DNA from: Hemicentrotus pulcherrimus
Lineage: Eukaryota > Echinodermata > Echinoidea > Camarodonta > Strongylocentrotidae
NCBI GenBank assembly: GCA_003118195.1
Contig: BEXV01000008.1
Span: 125,461 to 189,460, forward strand
Length of the DNA stretch: 64,000 nucleotides
Direction: 5' to 3'
Part shown: positions 1-16,920 of the stretch, piece by piece
How positions within the stretch are numbered: position 1 is the first letter of the stretch
Layout of the letters: the number at the start of each line of letters is the position of its first letter
Translations under genes and position numbers: made by a program
The notes under the pieces: model-generated
Databases searched by the model: none
What the model saw: only the letters and a program-made list of their open reading frames with translations
What the model was told of the DNA's origin: nothing

Positions 1-1374
1 TTTATAATGTTGAATTGGATTGATCAGGATGATTCGGTAACAAAGAAAAACAAGCTACAGAACACTCGAATATGTAAGATATGGCCCTATGTAAGAAAAA
101 CGGTACTGTAAAGCCCCCCCCCCCTAGTTTCCCATTTTCTAATTGAAAAAAAGCATAGTTTTAATAACTCTTTAGAATTAGAAGTATTTCATAACAACTA
201 AGAACTCTTTGTACATTCAATCCCTAGAAAACGATGGATAAGTATCCAGCATGACAGGAAGATAGAAAAAATCAGGATATTTAATGCTACCTGTTATGTT
301 CTAGCCTTTTAAAATGACCACACTTTCTTATAGTAAAACTAAATATTCTCATTAAGATAGAACTCTTCGTCAGCAAATTTGTACATGATGTAAGTATATA
401 TTTTTAGCAATTTTCTCGTAAGCAACTTTCCATTCCTTATCATAAATAAATCAAAATAAGTATTCTATACAACCTCAAATAGAACTAATTAAAGATAAAT
501 TCTTTTCTTAGAAGGTTTTTGTTTCCTTCAGTGGGGACGTATCGATGGATTACTATACTGAATATAATAGATCACATGACAAATATTTTTCAAACTAACA
601 TTTATTTTATATTAAACAAATCTTCAATACAAAATTTACATTTTATCTCATAAATTCTTTACTTTAATAAATTCTGGATTTTCTTCCACGTTATACCTAT
701 CTTAAACAAGCTTGAGAAGTACCTTGGCCCTCTATAAAAAGCAATTAATTTCACATTTACTTAAAATTTGGGATTATCAACCGAAACGTAACCATAAAAT
801 CTCAAGATGACTTGCGTGCATGAGAAGCATTTCAGCAAGTGGACATGAACTATGGATTATGTACCTCAACTGTTTATTATGTTAATCCTGGCGTATCAAG
901 TTGTCTATGACATTTGAAAATCAAAGGTTGTGAAAGTGTTGAATTACAAATGTGAATGAGAATAAATTAAAAATCCCTGAAAATGTTGAAGGAAATGACT
1001 TTATAAGGACAAACTAATATTAAATACGTAGGAACTAAGTAGGAAAACCGTTTAAATATAATCATGAATATTGCAGTTATTATCTGTGTCATTGACGCCA
1101 TGGATATTTTTTAAATAAATCTTTTTAATGTAATTTCTTTGTTCCTTTTTTGTTGGTGTTTTATTTTCATATTTTGCATTCAGAACGGAGAGGAGAATTG
1201 CCTTTGAACCGCAGATGAAGTAATTTCGATTCAATTATTTCCCCTCAATCGCTCACCATGACCTCCAAGTAGACATGAAAATACCTGGTTGTTTTAGATG
1301 CAAACGTCGACATGGTTAAGTTGAAATTCCCAAACCGAGAAAGTTCAAGAGGAAAACCACACAGCTTTTAAAAG
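1..1374. other. AT-rich intergenic DNA
   Basis: No exon, RNA gene or transposable element was recognised here. The only marked feature is an 11-base C run at 114-124. Open frames are short and sit in low-complexity AT-rich sequence. Confidence 0.6.
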
Positions 1375-1620
1375 TTTACGGCCCGACTCGAGAGCTGTAT
1401 CGACACAACGGCCCCTAGCGCTTTACATCGTTCAAGAACCCTCAAACAGGTCTCAGCTTCCCTATCAGTCCCACGTACCGAGTTTGTAGTGGGGTACTTC
1501 TCCCCTGCCTCTGCGGGATCGGGCTACGTGAATAAGACCCTGCGTTGCGCCATGACGAGCCGCCTGGAGTACCGACTCGTTTCCGTTCGGGTCGGTCGGG
1601 GATAAGGTCTCGGTAAAATG
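1375..1620. promoter_or_regulatory. GC-rich block, candidate regulatory element
   Basis: This stretch of about 245 bp is clearly richer in G and C, with many CpG dinucleotides, than the AT-rich DNA on both sides. No long open frame or familiar protein is seen on either strand. In an AT-rich invertebrate genome such a sharp island upstream of a developmental gene can be a conserved enhancer or an old repeat; the sequence alone does not decide. Confidence 0.2.
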
Positions 1621-4416
1621 AGCTATATCAATGGACTAGATAAACATATAATATCTCTTAGCTCCGTAAGCATGACTCTTGATCAGGGAACAATACACCT
1701 AGAGTGATACAGACAGAAGACACTGATATTTCATGGGAGGAAAAGTCAGGAACTCGGAGGAATGAACGAAATACCTACTCCATACTGTAAAAAGGTGTGT
1801 TAAGTCGCGTTGGTTGATCACGCCCGAGTTCCTACTGGTCATCACAAAGCGAGCTCTAGGCTACGCTACTGATATTCTTTTTGATCATTATTACTCCACC
1901 CTGTGGATGATGGCTCTTCAACAAGTAAATGGAGATTATTCCCTGAAACTAAAGCACGTATATGATGCACGAAATACGCAAGTGCTTCCGACATAGTTTG
2001 TGCAAACAGAAAGCAAAGACAATAACATCTTATCGCTCACGCATGCCTATTTTAACGGAGATACGAGTAAACACAATACGGCCTCTTGGAATTCCTCCTG
2101 CTTTTGAGAATCGCATATCTCTTTAATTTTGTTCTCACATTAAAATTAATAAGAAATGAAAATTTATAGAAAGAAAAAAAAGAGGACAAAAAAAAAAATA
2201 CTGAAGTTTTGAAGTTCAATATCAGGTTTTGTACTGAAAGTTAAAAAGCATGCTAAATTATATGTTAACTCTTTGAGCAGAGTGAGTAAAACCGCTCAAA
2301 TTTGATTCTATTTGTTTTTTCTATTCCAGTAAAATGAAAAAATAAATGACAGTTATAATGGGTTCATGTTTACGCATACAGGAAATGTCCGTCATAGCTT
2401 GTAGGCTATGACATGAACCGTGGAAATGGTAACATTATCATTCGGTGTCTTGAAAGTTCCTACTTCAGCAATGTAAACATAAAGAAGATTTACCTCATCT
2501 AAACCCTGGGGAAACAGAAAGTGCAAGTTAAGAATGAAGTAATGAAATAATATAAATAACTAAATAACTTAATAGTTTTAGCTAGATGGATACATATTTA
2601 GAATGATAGATTGATAGATAAATAAATAAATGTAGATAATTGTATAGCTCTACGAATATATAAATGAATGAATAGATTGATGAATGAATAAAAAGCAAAT
2701 ATCAATCAATCAATACAAATTACAATCCCCGACTGTCAACACAATCATTATAGCTTATATCATACATTTTTAAAGAAGTAAACATGAACAGGATCATATC
2801 CTTAACAATATTTCAAACAAATTATATACATATTTAACTCAATCGTTATAAAAATAAAATACATGAACCAACGAGAAATGAATAGAGAGCATCAAACTGA
2901 AAAATGTTTGTGGATGTAAAACATATTTCTTCCCAAAACTTGCAAATTATTCTATGAAATATGAAAATTCTGGATTATATTATAGACTGGGAGAGTTGTT
3001 TTATTTTTGCTGCCTTTGTAACGTACATTCAGGTCAGAGTCATATCAAAGTAACGTTTTAATTGATTTCAGTGCAGAAATTAAACAGCTGTTGATACAGA
3101 ATGGATGATATATTTCAATCCAATTTTTTTATAATTCTTGCTTGGAAGTATAAAAGTAAGGAAATGTAACAACTATCGCAATACTCGAACTCCGCGGCAA
3201 ATCCATGCATTTCCGAATATCTGGCATGAAAATACCGCAACATAGAAACTTTTCCCTCAAAACATCCTGATTAGAATATGCCAATAAAGCTCCTTTTTAA
3301 ATTGTAAACAACAGTGACATCTAAGAACATGTTTCCTTTAGATATCATTTTACATCTTGAACAAATTATGTAAAAGTATTTTATTAGATGATTACATTAA
3401 TGAATAGGAGTAATTTTGCGTACGTCTTCATAACATCCAGTTGTATGCGCCATAACCAATATAACCAAAAGTTGGGTCACAAACCACATTAAAACCACAA
3501 TAATTGTCCTCGTTGAACAATTTCTTTCCTTGCAGGCAATGTAGGAGAGACAATTTGGGATTGCATCTGTAAAATGTCGCTCGCTCTGTTAATATTTTGT
3601 GATGTTATGATGTCAAAACTGAGATGAAACAAACCGAGGGGAGGGCGCATCGTAACACGCTGTGAGAGCATTGGGCATAGCTTGAAGGCAAGCCTGTAAA
3701 AATCACTCCTTTCTTCTTCTAAACTTTGATGTTTTACCATTCCAACACAAGCCCCTGCAACAACTGCTGTCTCAGTCGGGAAGGTCATACATTTGTGTAT
3801 ATTAGTTTGTGAGATGAGGAAAAGAGATGTGTGTAAAATATGTTTAATCTTAACTTCAAAGTCAGAACTTATTTTTTCGTCAAAAATGTTTACTAGGGTG
3901 ACGGGTATGATTGTCAAATTTATATTTTGCGCTTGGGATATTTGAAATTGTTCAGATATTTCTATATATGAACTATTGCAAGTTACTACAACGTTTCAAT
4001 ATTTTGTTAATTTACACACCATAATCTTTTTGAAACTGTTTGACGGAAGAAAAAAAATTGTTAAATTGTTATTCCTGTTTATGGTCTGAACATGTCTTGT
4101 TATTACAAATCACTTAAGTGAAAGAGTGTGGCATGATGCGGTTTACCATCTTTATTCTTGATCTGTAGAAAGTACCAAACGGAAAAGGACGATAAGCATG
4201 TTAAAGGAGCTACACAAAGAAAATTTACTAAAAACTGATAATTAGAACAAATTACATATGGATGGAAAGATTTTCTCTTGAAAAACGCGAATAATCTGCT
4301 GAGAAATCATATAGATATCGTGGAGAGGCATAAAATGCCATTTTTCAAGACCCTTCTTAAACCCCCAAGCGCCCCCGAACGTAAGCCAAACACACGAGCG
4401 TAGCGAGCTCTGAATA
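1621..4416. other. Intergenic DNA with tetranucleotide-rich patch
   Basis: No gene is recognised. Positions 2575-2715 are a degenerate mix of GATA, AATA and TGAA tetranucleotide repeats. The longest open frame (minus strand, 3489-3917, 142 codons) begins with TTG; its first ATG lies about 43 codons in. It resembles no family I know, has no splice-site support that I could see, and is most likely chance. Confidence 0.5.
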
Positions 4417-4543
4417 GTGAGGTCACACCCTGGACAAACAGCTCGGTATACCGGCTGCTAGCTTCCGCTTAGTGCGTCTAGCTGCAGACCAAGCGGAAGC
4501 TAGCAGCCTTTTTTTAACAGCCGTGTCCAGGGTGTGACGTCAC
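4417..4543. repeat. Long imperfect inverted repeat (hairpin element)
   Basis: Two arms of about 50 bp face each other around a loop of about 20 bp. The outer ends read GTGAGGTCACACCC on the left and its near-perfect reverse complement on the right, and the inner ends are CTAGCTTCCGCTT and AAGCGGAAGCTAG. The right arm also contains a perfect CRE palindrome TGACGTCA at 4535-4542. The middle of the arms is less well paired, with a T run at about 4509-4515. The structure suggests a small foldback or MITE-type element. No target-site duplication was identified. Confidence 0.65.
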
Positions 4544-6164
4544 ACGAAGAACTACGACAAAATACGACAAAATACGAATAGGCAGTAAATCTGGATCTCA
4601 AAACTAACATTTTTGAAAGTTGATTTCTGCGGGCCCAAAACATATTTTGAAGAGGAAATTTGTTGTAATTGATCAGTAAGGCTTTCCCTTCGCAATGATA
4701 TGAATTTTGCATCAATTCAAAACACTTTAGCTTCTTGGTGTGACTCCTTTAAAACAAGCAAAATAGAAATCATTAATGAAACAAAAACCTGCTTTTCACA
4801 CTTGAACGTCATTTGGACAAACTCTTAACCATCTCAAAATAATATAACGGTTGAAAACATCTCTCAAATTACGCCTTCATTTTGACGATAAAAAGGGTGA
4901 TTTAATTTTCTAATGGACTTTCACAATTGTGTTTCTGTCAGTATGGGATACAATAAACCAGTAAGGGTATACAAGATTTGGAGAAGATAATAGCTGTCGA
5001 GGGTGGGATATATCTGTTAGAAAATAAAAGGCATGGTTTGAAAGAAGCAGCCATTCGTGGAAAGCGAAAGTGGTTCAGTTTACATCTTGGTGGGCGGTGC
5101 AGTGTGTGGATGTAACCCAAACGGTGTCATCTCGCTCGTTATGAGTCGTCAGAATTCTCATAATCATTTCTGACAAATTTGAGGACATTATGTTATTGCT
5201 GCGCTACCATGGGCACAATATGAAATAGATCCCTAACCAACATTTATTCTAAACTCATTAGGTTCCCACCACTGGTGTATAAAACATTCATGGACGGATG
5301 GCAATGTCCTTTCCATCGCCTTTTGTCAGATTGACCATTTGTTTTGCAGTATCCAAATGTAAATATTGAAGATAGAATTATAATTATAACGAATACAAAT
5401 ATTAATATCTTCTAGTATAAGCCAGTCATAGCTCCAGCTTCAAGTCATTCGATAACTCCATCCCGAGTTCGGTATTTCCCCGTCTTTTCTTCTTCGAGAA
5501 GACAGAAATTATTTGAAATGTCCATTGTTATCCATTTTAAAATTCTAGTCAAAAATAGTCACGATCGTATGTTCACGCATTTTATTTCCCTCTTCGCCTT
5601 CGGTTACCGAATTTTGTCGCTGAATTATCTGGAATGACATGTACATGTGAATTTTCATCTTGACGATCCAATGATTTCTATTGCTGCGTGCTTTTTTTAA
5701 AAGGAAACGATTCTGTTTATAGAAACTCAAGACAAATCTTTCCTATCTTTTATCCTTTATACAAATAAATATATTGCAGTTTTGTGATCTCATGGTGAAT
5801 TGTTTATGCAATATATGCCGACTTCAAAAGAATTATTTTTAAATTAATCCAAACCAACCCGAAGGTCGAGGAAATAACGGGATGACAAGGAACTGTAGAT
5901 TAATCAAAGATAATCACATGGTCACAAAATTTCCATCAGGATAACTTTCATTTCACATGCACACAACATAATCTTCTGGCCTGTTTGAGTAAATTGGACG
6001 TTTAAACAAATATATTCCGCTGAAGTTCACCGATTTAAACAATTACAATTTTTGTAATAAGAAGTATATAGATACCAGGAGAAAGACACTTATTAAACAC
6101 ACTATCCGTTTGGAATAAACAAAATTGAAACACTCAAAAGGAATTTGATTTTTTTTCTCCAAAT

Positions 6165-6229
<65 letters not shown>
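6165..6229. repeat. Compound (CA)n(TA)n microsatellite
   Basis: About 14 CA units run directly into about 18 TA units. Open frames crossing it on both strands are artefacts of the repeat. Alternating purine-pyrimidine DNA of this kind can adopt Z-form or cruciform structures and is length-unstable. Confidence 0.97.
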
Positions 6230-6232
<3 letters not shown>

Positions 6233-7010
6233 ATTTAAATCGTTTGGTTGTCAGGGCTTTTCTTCTCGCTAAAATACTGTCCATTTTATTTGTCTGTATG
6301 TCCCCCTCATATTCAGAAAAACCAGGTAAATCAGATTCTGTATTGATGGCAATATTTTGTTGTGCACCTTCATGTTGAGACACACAAACTGCGATTCATC
6401 AAAAATAAACTGTCAGACGCACAGAGAGAGAAATATATTAACCTATGACTAGTGTAGATGGAAATGATTCAGACTTTTTGCAATACGAAGACGGAAACAG
6501 AGAGGAAAGGAAGAGGGGATTGGGAATCATACAAAATATAATGGAAACCAGCAAGAAAACATGGTCAAGTTGAATTAAAGAGGTAAACACCAACAAGAAA
6601 ACAAGGGAAATTAAGAGGAAGAAAGATCAAAATACGGGAAGGGGGAAGAAATACAGCAGGAAAAAGCAGAACAAAATGATAGTTTAAGAAGGCGGGAATC
6701 ACAAACATGACAAGGCGAAGGTAATTTTTGCGACGTCAGACCCAGGTAAGACTTCGTAGACGGTCGATGTCTTGTAAAAGGAAATTAAAAACAGTTTTGC
6801 AGCGTCTACCTAATTCAGCGTTCCTCTTCAGAAATGCAGATTTATTTTCTCCGACCTGTCCAATGGCCATTTTGACCGATTTCAAGGTAAAATGTATGTT
6901 CTGCTAATTCACATACGACAACCTGGACGTTTTAAATCATTGACTGGGTGCTTGTTATCAACGTTATTGGCGAAAACAACATAGTAATCTATGTGTATGT
7001 GGTCTTAAAG

Positions 7011-7012
<2 letters not shown>

Positions 7013-7044
<32 letters not shown>
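7013..7044. repeat. (AT)n microsatellite
   Basis: An uninterrupted run of about 16 AT units in non-coding sequence. Confidence 0.95.
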
Positions 7045-7049
<5 letters not shown>

Positions 7050-9120
7050 GACATAAAATTATACACATACCAAAAAGTATGAATCATTGTACTTGTATAG
7101 CAGTGATAAAGTCAGGTATGAGAAGAAATGTTCCACTGGCAACCGTGAATGTTTTGTGCAGATGTAAACAATCTGTAAACATTCAGACGAATGGGCTTCA
7201 ACTGCGAATTAGTAGGACTGGGTGCTATTTTAAACAGCGTTCAACATTGTTCATCGAGTTCATTTTGAATGAAGCTAGCGCTGTTCTATCTTGAATACTG
7301 CAAATAGTTGAATTAAATATATTTTCAGGTTATTCTGGAAAAAAAAATAGTTGTTGTTTTTTTTTTAAAACATCACTTTATTGTTCATACTTGCACAACA
7401 AAGGAGAACAGTAGCCCAGGACAGTTCCATTTTACTGGAAAATGCAGGGCATTAAAAGTACATACATGTAGATATACAGTGAATGGTGTTATATAACGTC
7501 AACAGACATTAACTAATTTTACAACATAATGAAAGCTGAGGAGTTGTACATATTCCTAGCTTTAGATGAAATAAGAGGAGTTAAATATTGAAATTTCATT
7601 TGATATAATTATCAACTTAATTTATCTTACATGTTTTACACATGCAGTTGAATGAAAGATATTACCTTTCGCCCACTTGCTCATTATCAATATAACAACC
7701 GACAAACCATTCGGAAATGAATAAATTAAGAGCAGACTCTTTGTATTGATTATCACATAATCTAATCGTTTTTATCAATATCTTGCATCTCTGACAATTT
7801 CAACGATGTAAATAGATTTTGATCAAATGTAGTTGATTGAAGACAAACAAAAATCGAATCTGTGACAATTTTTGCAATTTTTATTATTTTTTTTTCATTC
7901 AGACGGTATTAATTATCTCATACACAAACATTTTTATTTTCAGTAAATTTTACCTAATTAGTATAACATGTCGCAATTATTCAACTACTGACACTTGATA
8001 ATATTGTCTCAGCAACCTAGTTCCTCGTTTATGCATTCCTTGCGACATTTTAATTCTTCTCTAATATCAACGTAATCACGAAGGAAATAAACTTCCGCTC
8101 GAATCAAATGTCAATTGATTATGCTGTGATCAAATTTCCAATTTACATAAAAGAAATATGTGACTTCCTCTCAATATCATAAATATAATAGTGTTACGCC
8201 CTTTCATCCATTTCAAAGATAATTATCTTCATATTTTCAAAGAATACATTTGTTCAATAAGAATAATTATGTATTCTTGGGAAGTAACCTTTGCAAGTGG
8301 ATAAGGTGAACACCCTGTATTATTTCCGCCTATATTTCTCCACAACCACCACCACGCACCACCACCAAGTCCATTGAACATAGTGACCTTACAAGCATCG
8401 GAGGGGAAGCATGGCCTACAAAAAAACTGACAAAACAAGTATCATTTGCCAGAAAATATTTTGAAGAGCTATACGAGTTTCCTTCTCGAGTCAATGATAT
8501 CTTGAAAAGCTTCCGTCCGTTTTGTGATCACAAACTTGACTTCGATGGAGTATCTTTACATTGCATTGCAGTACAACAAACTGCACATCCTTAAGTCGAA
8601 CACTTTTGGGTGGTTTTGGCATGTTTGGGGTTCCTTTTTTGTTGTTGTCAAAGACAGCATGAGGAATCCCCTCCCGGAAGATAGAAGGAGGAAAAAACAA
8701 CCATCTTAAGGTTAAGATGATATCCTCTCTTGTAAGTTTAACCGCAGAAAATATGAAAGTATTGTTCCGGGAAAACAATCACTTTGGAGGCTATGCCCTT
8801 TGAAGGTAAACCCTTAAAAGACCGTACGCTGTTGTACCACTTTCCGTCATCTCTACAGTTTACTAAAAATCAATCTTTTGAGCCATTATTTAATCACTGT
8901 ACTTCTGCTTTTAGTAAGAAGCTGCTTATCAGAAAAAGAATAAAATCCATTTAGAACGAACCATGTAACATGTATAACCATGATAACAGTACAGCTTAGA
9001 GGAGTTTTGACCGATAATGATAATGATAAGTCATCGATTGGTGCCTATCATGTTCACACTTCATTTTATTTTTCAGTTCAACCTTCTTTGAATTACATTT
9101 TGAACGATCAGGAACACTGG

Positions 9121-9240
9121 TATGATATCATCATGATTAGGATTATTACGTCACACTTTCTTATCGCCTCACCAAACAGAGACAACCGTATGATTTATCA
9201 TATTGTTACGTCACACTTTCTTCACGATCTTGTGCTACCA
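9121..9240 (+). repeat. 60-bp tandem duplication
   Basis: Two adjacent 60-bp units share the block TTACGTCACACTTTCTT at 9146-9162 and 9206-9222, exactly 60 bp apart. Similar but diverged sequence (a TATGAT..TCAT core) precedes each block. Because 60 is a multiple of three, an ATG frame (8980-9255, 91 codons) reads through both units, so the protein-level repeat 'TSHFL' is a by-product. The shared block contains TTACGTCA, which resembles an ATF/C-EBP-type site. No known protein is recognised. Confidence 0.7.
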
Positions 9241-9299
9241 GAAACACCGAGTTGATTTATGCTCTCTGATTAAAGGGCATGCAGCTTAACCAACCATAA

Positions 9300-9640
9300 T
9301 TTCAATTTAGCGGCGCCATATGAGATCCTCCTCGTGCTTACCAGGAATCTTAGCAACATACAACCCCTTTGTTCTGCGCTAAAACAAAGGAGCATGCACC
9401 AGCAACTTTTTAACGTTTACTTACCAGCTGCCCCACCCCTCCCCTTTCTCTTTCCACCGCTCTCTCTCTCTCTCTCTCTCGGGAGTAAACTTTTATGAAA
9501 TCCCGGGAGGTCGGGGAGCAGTTAAATGAGCGCTCTGTAGTATATTCCAGGCCTCACGCCGGAGATATGCGGAGCTTATGGTCGATTAGTGCAGTTGGCC
9601 AGTCAATAATAATATCTCATCGCTAGTTATTGCCCAAGAC
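9300..9640. promoter_or_regulatory. GC-richer block with (TC)10, candidate upstream regulatory DNA
   Basis: A patch of higher GC and complexity about 2.3 kb upstream of the predicted Six1/2 start site. It holds a (TC)10 tract at 9461-9480 followed by short CCCGGGAG-type inverted motifs. No coding potential is recognised. It is offered only as a candidate cis-regulatory module. Confidence 0.2.
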
Positions 9641-11599
9641 CCGTCTGGTCATCCTTTGTGTGCGTCAAATCGGGAGGAAAATAACAGGTCGTCTGTTTGT
9701 GTACGATCTCTCTTCTCCTCCCACCAGTTTCCCGTTCACAACTGTTGGTCATCCGATAATCTTTACATCACAATCGAAGATAATAATTATACGATAGTTC
9801 ACACTTACGTAGGAATAACCCCATTGCGCATTTATTTCCCATTCTTTATTCTTTTAAACATTCTTGTAATACTCTTCTAACTTTTTCTTTATTTCACCTC
9901 TTCTATTTTGTCTCTCTCCCTCTCTGTTTTTGAAATTTGAAACAAAGATGTCCAAAAATATTATGCAATTATTATCAATGCAAGATTAAAAAAAAAAAAA
10001 ACACTTTTAAACAACTAAATACAATCAAAGTTCAGAGCAATATGGAATCATGATATATTATTGTAAAGAGCTATATCTCCAATACATATTTCTTAGCAAC
10101 AGCAAACAAAAATGATGGCTAAAATACAGTTTGAAAAAGATATAATATTAACAAAGGAAAGCATTACTTTAAAACCTGCTGCAAATCTAAGCATTTCCAA
10201 CTCTCACAAAATTAAGACTTCTTGAATATTTGATATCACATGGTAGAAATACATTAGTAGTTTAGTCCTACACAAGTAAAGACACAAGTATATAACATAC
10301 AAGATTTATTTCCTTGATTTTGAAAGAAGAAAACAAAATTGAAAATATTTCCGATTGCTATAAGGCTACAAGTTGCTTGGCAATATTTTGCCGCTGTGAT
10401 GTACAATATTCCCGCATAGTATGTTCACGACGGGTGTATGTGGTCTATGCTTTAAATAAATGTTAAAAGATTAAGGTATGATTCGTTTTTGGTTCATTGC
10501 TCATATTTTCAGTATTATTCCCTCTCAAAGTGCATACTACATTCATAAAGCATTAACTGGCAAGATATACTGTTACAGTCTACAGTGTTATTTTTCTACA
10601 GTAGAAAGATGTATGCCACGTACGTATGTGTTACGCCAAAAACACCCTGTCTATCTATGCTCACACTATTGATGCCTTATCACCATTATAATTATCATGA
10701 TAAGAAATAACTTACGATTTCCTGACAATGTGAACAGTTCGCCAACTATACAGATACACAATATAACAATTAGGACATTATACTTCCCATTTTGATAAGG
10801 GATGTGTTCCAAATGTATTATTTTTGTGTTTATTTGCCAAGCCTGGCTTTCTAGTAAGTGTGTGTATTGGCTACTTGCTGGTATGTGCTCAATCGCTCAA
10901 CTCCTGGTTCTGATGTAGTATTTTGATGATGAAATCATTATGTGACCTTCGAGTTACACAGTATGATAACAGCTCCAATTTACCCTTTTTTATTTTCCTT
11001 GAGAGAGGTCTGCCAAGAAGGGAAAGGGGATTCTTCGTCTTCTTTCTTTTCTCCAGTCATTTTAGAACCCAGCCCTAAAAAAGTTTTCTGTCAATGGCCG
11101 GGACGAACCCACTTACCCTTCCAATCCATTATGGTTTGCCACTGGCAATGTTTATTCGCTGGAGTAGAGAGGGTTTAGAGACAGCCCAAAGATTCAGATT
11201 TCCCCACAAACCCTTTCGCTACTCTGATCTCAGCGTTAAACAAAATCTGACCCCAATGTACCTGAAATGCCTCGTTGAACGATTGATAATATTCAGATGA
11301 AAGATGGGGGACAGGGATGATTGCAAAGGAGAATAAGAAGCTGACAGTAACATCCTTTACCTAGCACAGGAATAATGAACTGACTTGCAATTTCATGGGG
11401 TGAGTTATGGTTGAAAATATGAGTTGTGCTGCCATCACTTGCCGGGGGATGAGCATGATATTTACGATTGTTAATAAAGATAAGTGATCATCAGTGATAT
11501 ATTGTTTTCTAACGTGACTTTCTGTATTTTCTCTCTGTTATTTCCCCCAATTTGCAACAGTTACTAAATTTTTGACGAGGATCTTCACATAGCCTCGTT
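9641..11599. other. 5' flanking DNA of the SIX gene, no gene seen
   Basis: No gene is recognised. The proximal part (about 10990-11310) is richer in GC than the distal part and may be regulatory. Short open frames here mostly lack an ATG or match nothing known. Confidence 0.5.
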
Positions 11600-14672
<3,073 letters not shown>

Positions 14673-15911
14673 GCCAAAACAAACCTAGAGAGACCTGCTG
14701 GCCAAGTGAGTGCGTGGTTCGAATTTTGAGATGATGTGCGTGGTGTTTGATGATGGACACTGATGCGGGAATAGGACCTAGTCTTAGCACACGTTGGACG
14801 ACCATCAGTCTGAAAGAAAAACACGAACAAAACTTAACGTGGGCAGCTAGCTCTGTTACCCGCTTTATAAGCGCCGACCACATCCTTCTTGCAGAATGAA
14901 AGAAGAACACTCTAAATAGACTGACAAAAGATTTGCTTTACTGAAAATATTTGTATTATAGTACACAAACAATTCCTAAGACGATTATCTCAAGTGAGGG
15001 TGTGAGAAGAAAATGAGGAAGGAAAAAAAAAAAGATTTTTTTAAAATTATTTTATTTTTGTTTACTGTATCTTGTTTCTACTCTTTACGACTGCGTGAGA
15101 CATGTTCGTTCTCGTACCAAGTTCTAGTGAAGAGGATGGTCCAGGTTTTGACATTTTGATGTCAGTGGAAAGATTTTGAATTGAAATCAGATTTATATAG
15201 CTTGACAAATTGTTATGTGAAAGATGTCTGCTTCTTCTGCAATATATGGACTGCTGTTTTATGATATGAATGTTTTTGCTATAATTGGACAAAACCCAAA
15301 TGTACATTGATATTGTTGTTAAACTCCTTCACTCAAGAAGCCATGGAACCTCGGAGAAAACAAACCTAATATTATCCCAAAATGTGTGTAAACAATTTAT
15401 TTCCATTTTGTTACATTTTCAGAGATAACAAGGTAGTTTTTTATTTGGGCGAAAAACTCCCCAAACTCCCAAATCATTTTTAATCGTGCTAATTTCTTTT
15501 TTGTAGAAGAGAAAAATCGACTCGCAAAGCGAAAATAAAGAGGTTAAGACATTTCAAATGATGGATGTATTTTTTTTTGTGGTAGTCTTTCTCAGTTTGC
15601 TTGTTTTTTGTCGCTTGTGTGTTAAGCTTATGCCCTCAGGAACTACCCTATCGATCACAAAACCACACTCGGAACCGATTATGCGAAGACGAAATTACTC
15701 TTGCGCAATGTTGGCACGGGAATTAAAAAAACATGACAAGATAAAATGGCTGTCAAAATATGACTTTCCGAAAGACGAAAAAGTACATTAAAAGAGAAAA
15801 ATCGTATAATGCATCTTTATGACGAATATAGAGGGAGGGCTAAACGAAATGAATTATTCTTTTGTTGGTTAAAGCAAGGGGTTGACTGCTCATAACTGTA
15901 ATATCAATAAA
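14673..15911 (+). other. Six1/2 3' untranslated region (extent uncertain)
   Basis: No coding signal follows the stop. Candidate polyadenylation signals AATAAA occur at 15534-15539 and 15906-15911, so the 3' UTR is probably about 0.9-1.3 kb. Several short open frames on both strands look random. The transcript end cannot be fixed from sequence alone. Confidence 0.4.
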
Positions 15912-16686
15912 TGACATTTGGCAGCTCGATGGGGGGAATCTTGTCAAATATTGCAAATTTAATGAGTTTAATATCATGGGCAGGCGAGAAATTGATTAAT
16001 CGTCGACCGAGGATCGATGTTTAGCCTCTTTTTCCTTCTTGGATGGCAGGATAGAGTAGAATGTTATTAATTTTGGAGTGCGTGTAGTGATTCCTGTGTG
16101 CAGAGGAGATTTAATTTGAGCACGAGGCTTCAAAATGATTGTCTGTTGGTGGAACTGAAAAGAAGAGGAATGTGGCTGTATATGTTATGTTGAGCATTTT
16201 GAAATATGTGAAAAAGGTAAATAAATTGCACAAAACACAAATTCTACATTCAAAGGAGCAAAATTATTCAGAAACTGAAACCCTATTTGTACTGGTTAAA
16301 CATTTAAACTGTGTTTTCAATGTTGAAGATAGCAGCAGTAATGTGTGAAAAAAAAAGTTATTATCAAAAATATGATTGAAAAAAAGAAGGTTATCCACCC
16401 TTTTGAAGTGCAAGAAATATAGTTTTGTTGATACCGACTGGAATTCTATTTATCCAATGTTTATTTTAACTATACAAATCATGTAAGTCTATTTGTATAA
16501 TGTTTGGACACTTTAGGTGCTAAATACTCGATACATATTTGATCAAAACATGTGGCCTATACAAGTTTCTATGCACATTAATGCTGCTATCTTGTATGCA
16601 TTGGAGTTTTAAAATTATGAGAAAAAAAGGTGTACAAAATATGAAGAGTTTCCTGAAATCTCTAGAAATACCATTTGAGAAAAAGA
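15912..16686. other. Intergenic DNA, nothing recognised
   Basis: AT-rich sequence with short A runs and no recognisable exon or repeat. Confidence 0.5.
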
Positions 16687-16920
16687 CATAATAATAATAA
16701 TAACTATTTCTTATATGGCGCTTTTCAGGTGGACCCTATCAAAGCGCTTTACAGATATATATATATATATTATTACCCCGGTCATCGGATTCAGGCTTAC
16801 CCGCACACAATGTATGCACATTCTCCACTCCCTGGGGAGCATTCCAGCCAGGCGTCATTTTTACAAGCGCACACTTGCTAATCTAAGCACATTAGCTTTC
16901 GCATCCTACCGGATGAAAGC
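16687..16920 (-). mobile_element. SINE-like dispersed repeat, probably read on the minus strand
   Basis: Starts with an ATA/AAT trinucleotide run (16687-16702), then TTATATGGCGCTTTTCA, then CAAAGCGCTTTACAG, an (AT)n tract at 16754-16771, and TATTACCCCGGTCATCGG. I recognise this combination as a common dispersed repeat of echinoderm and other marine invertebrate genomes. The (AAT)n plus TTATATGGCGC end mirrors the tail of the tRNA-derived SINE at 36.7 kb (GTGCTATATAAGC followed by ATT repeats). This suggests the same tail type in opposite orientation. No pol III box A was found, so it may be a 5'-truncated copy. Confidence 0.55.

Larger units (their letters stand above)
4544..9120. other. Intergenic DNA without recognised genes
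   Basis: AT-rich sequence holding dinucleotide microsatellites (listed separately) and an ACC-rich patch near 8340-8368. A 71-codon ATG frame at 7079-7294 is not recognised and has no supporting context. Nothing here can be assigned to a protein family. Confidence 0.5.

Noticed and set aside
3489..3917. 142-codon minus-strand frame
   Set aside because: Starts with TTG, matches no family I know, and has no promoter or splice support.
6102..6383. Frames with Tyr-Ile and Cys-Val repeats on both strands
   Set aside because: Direct translations of the CA/TA microsatellite.
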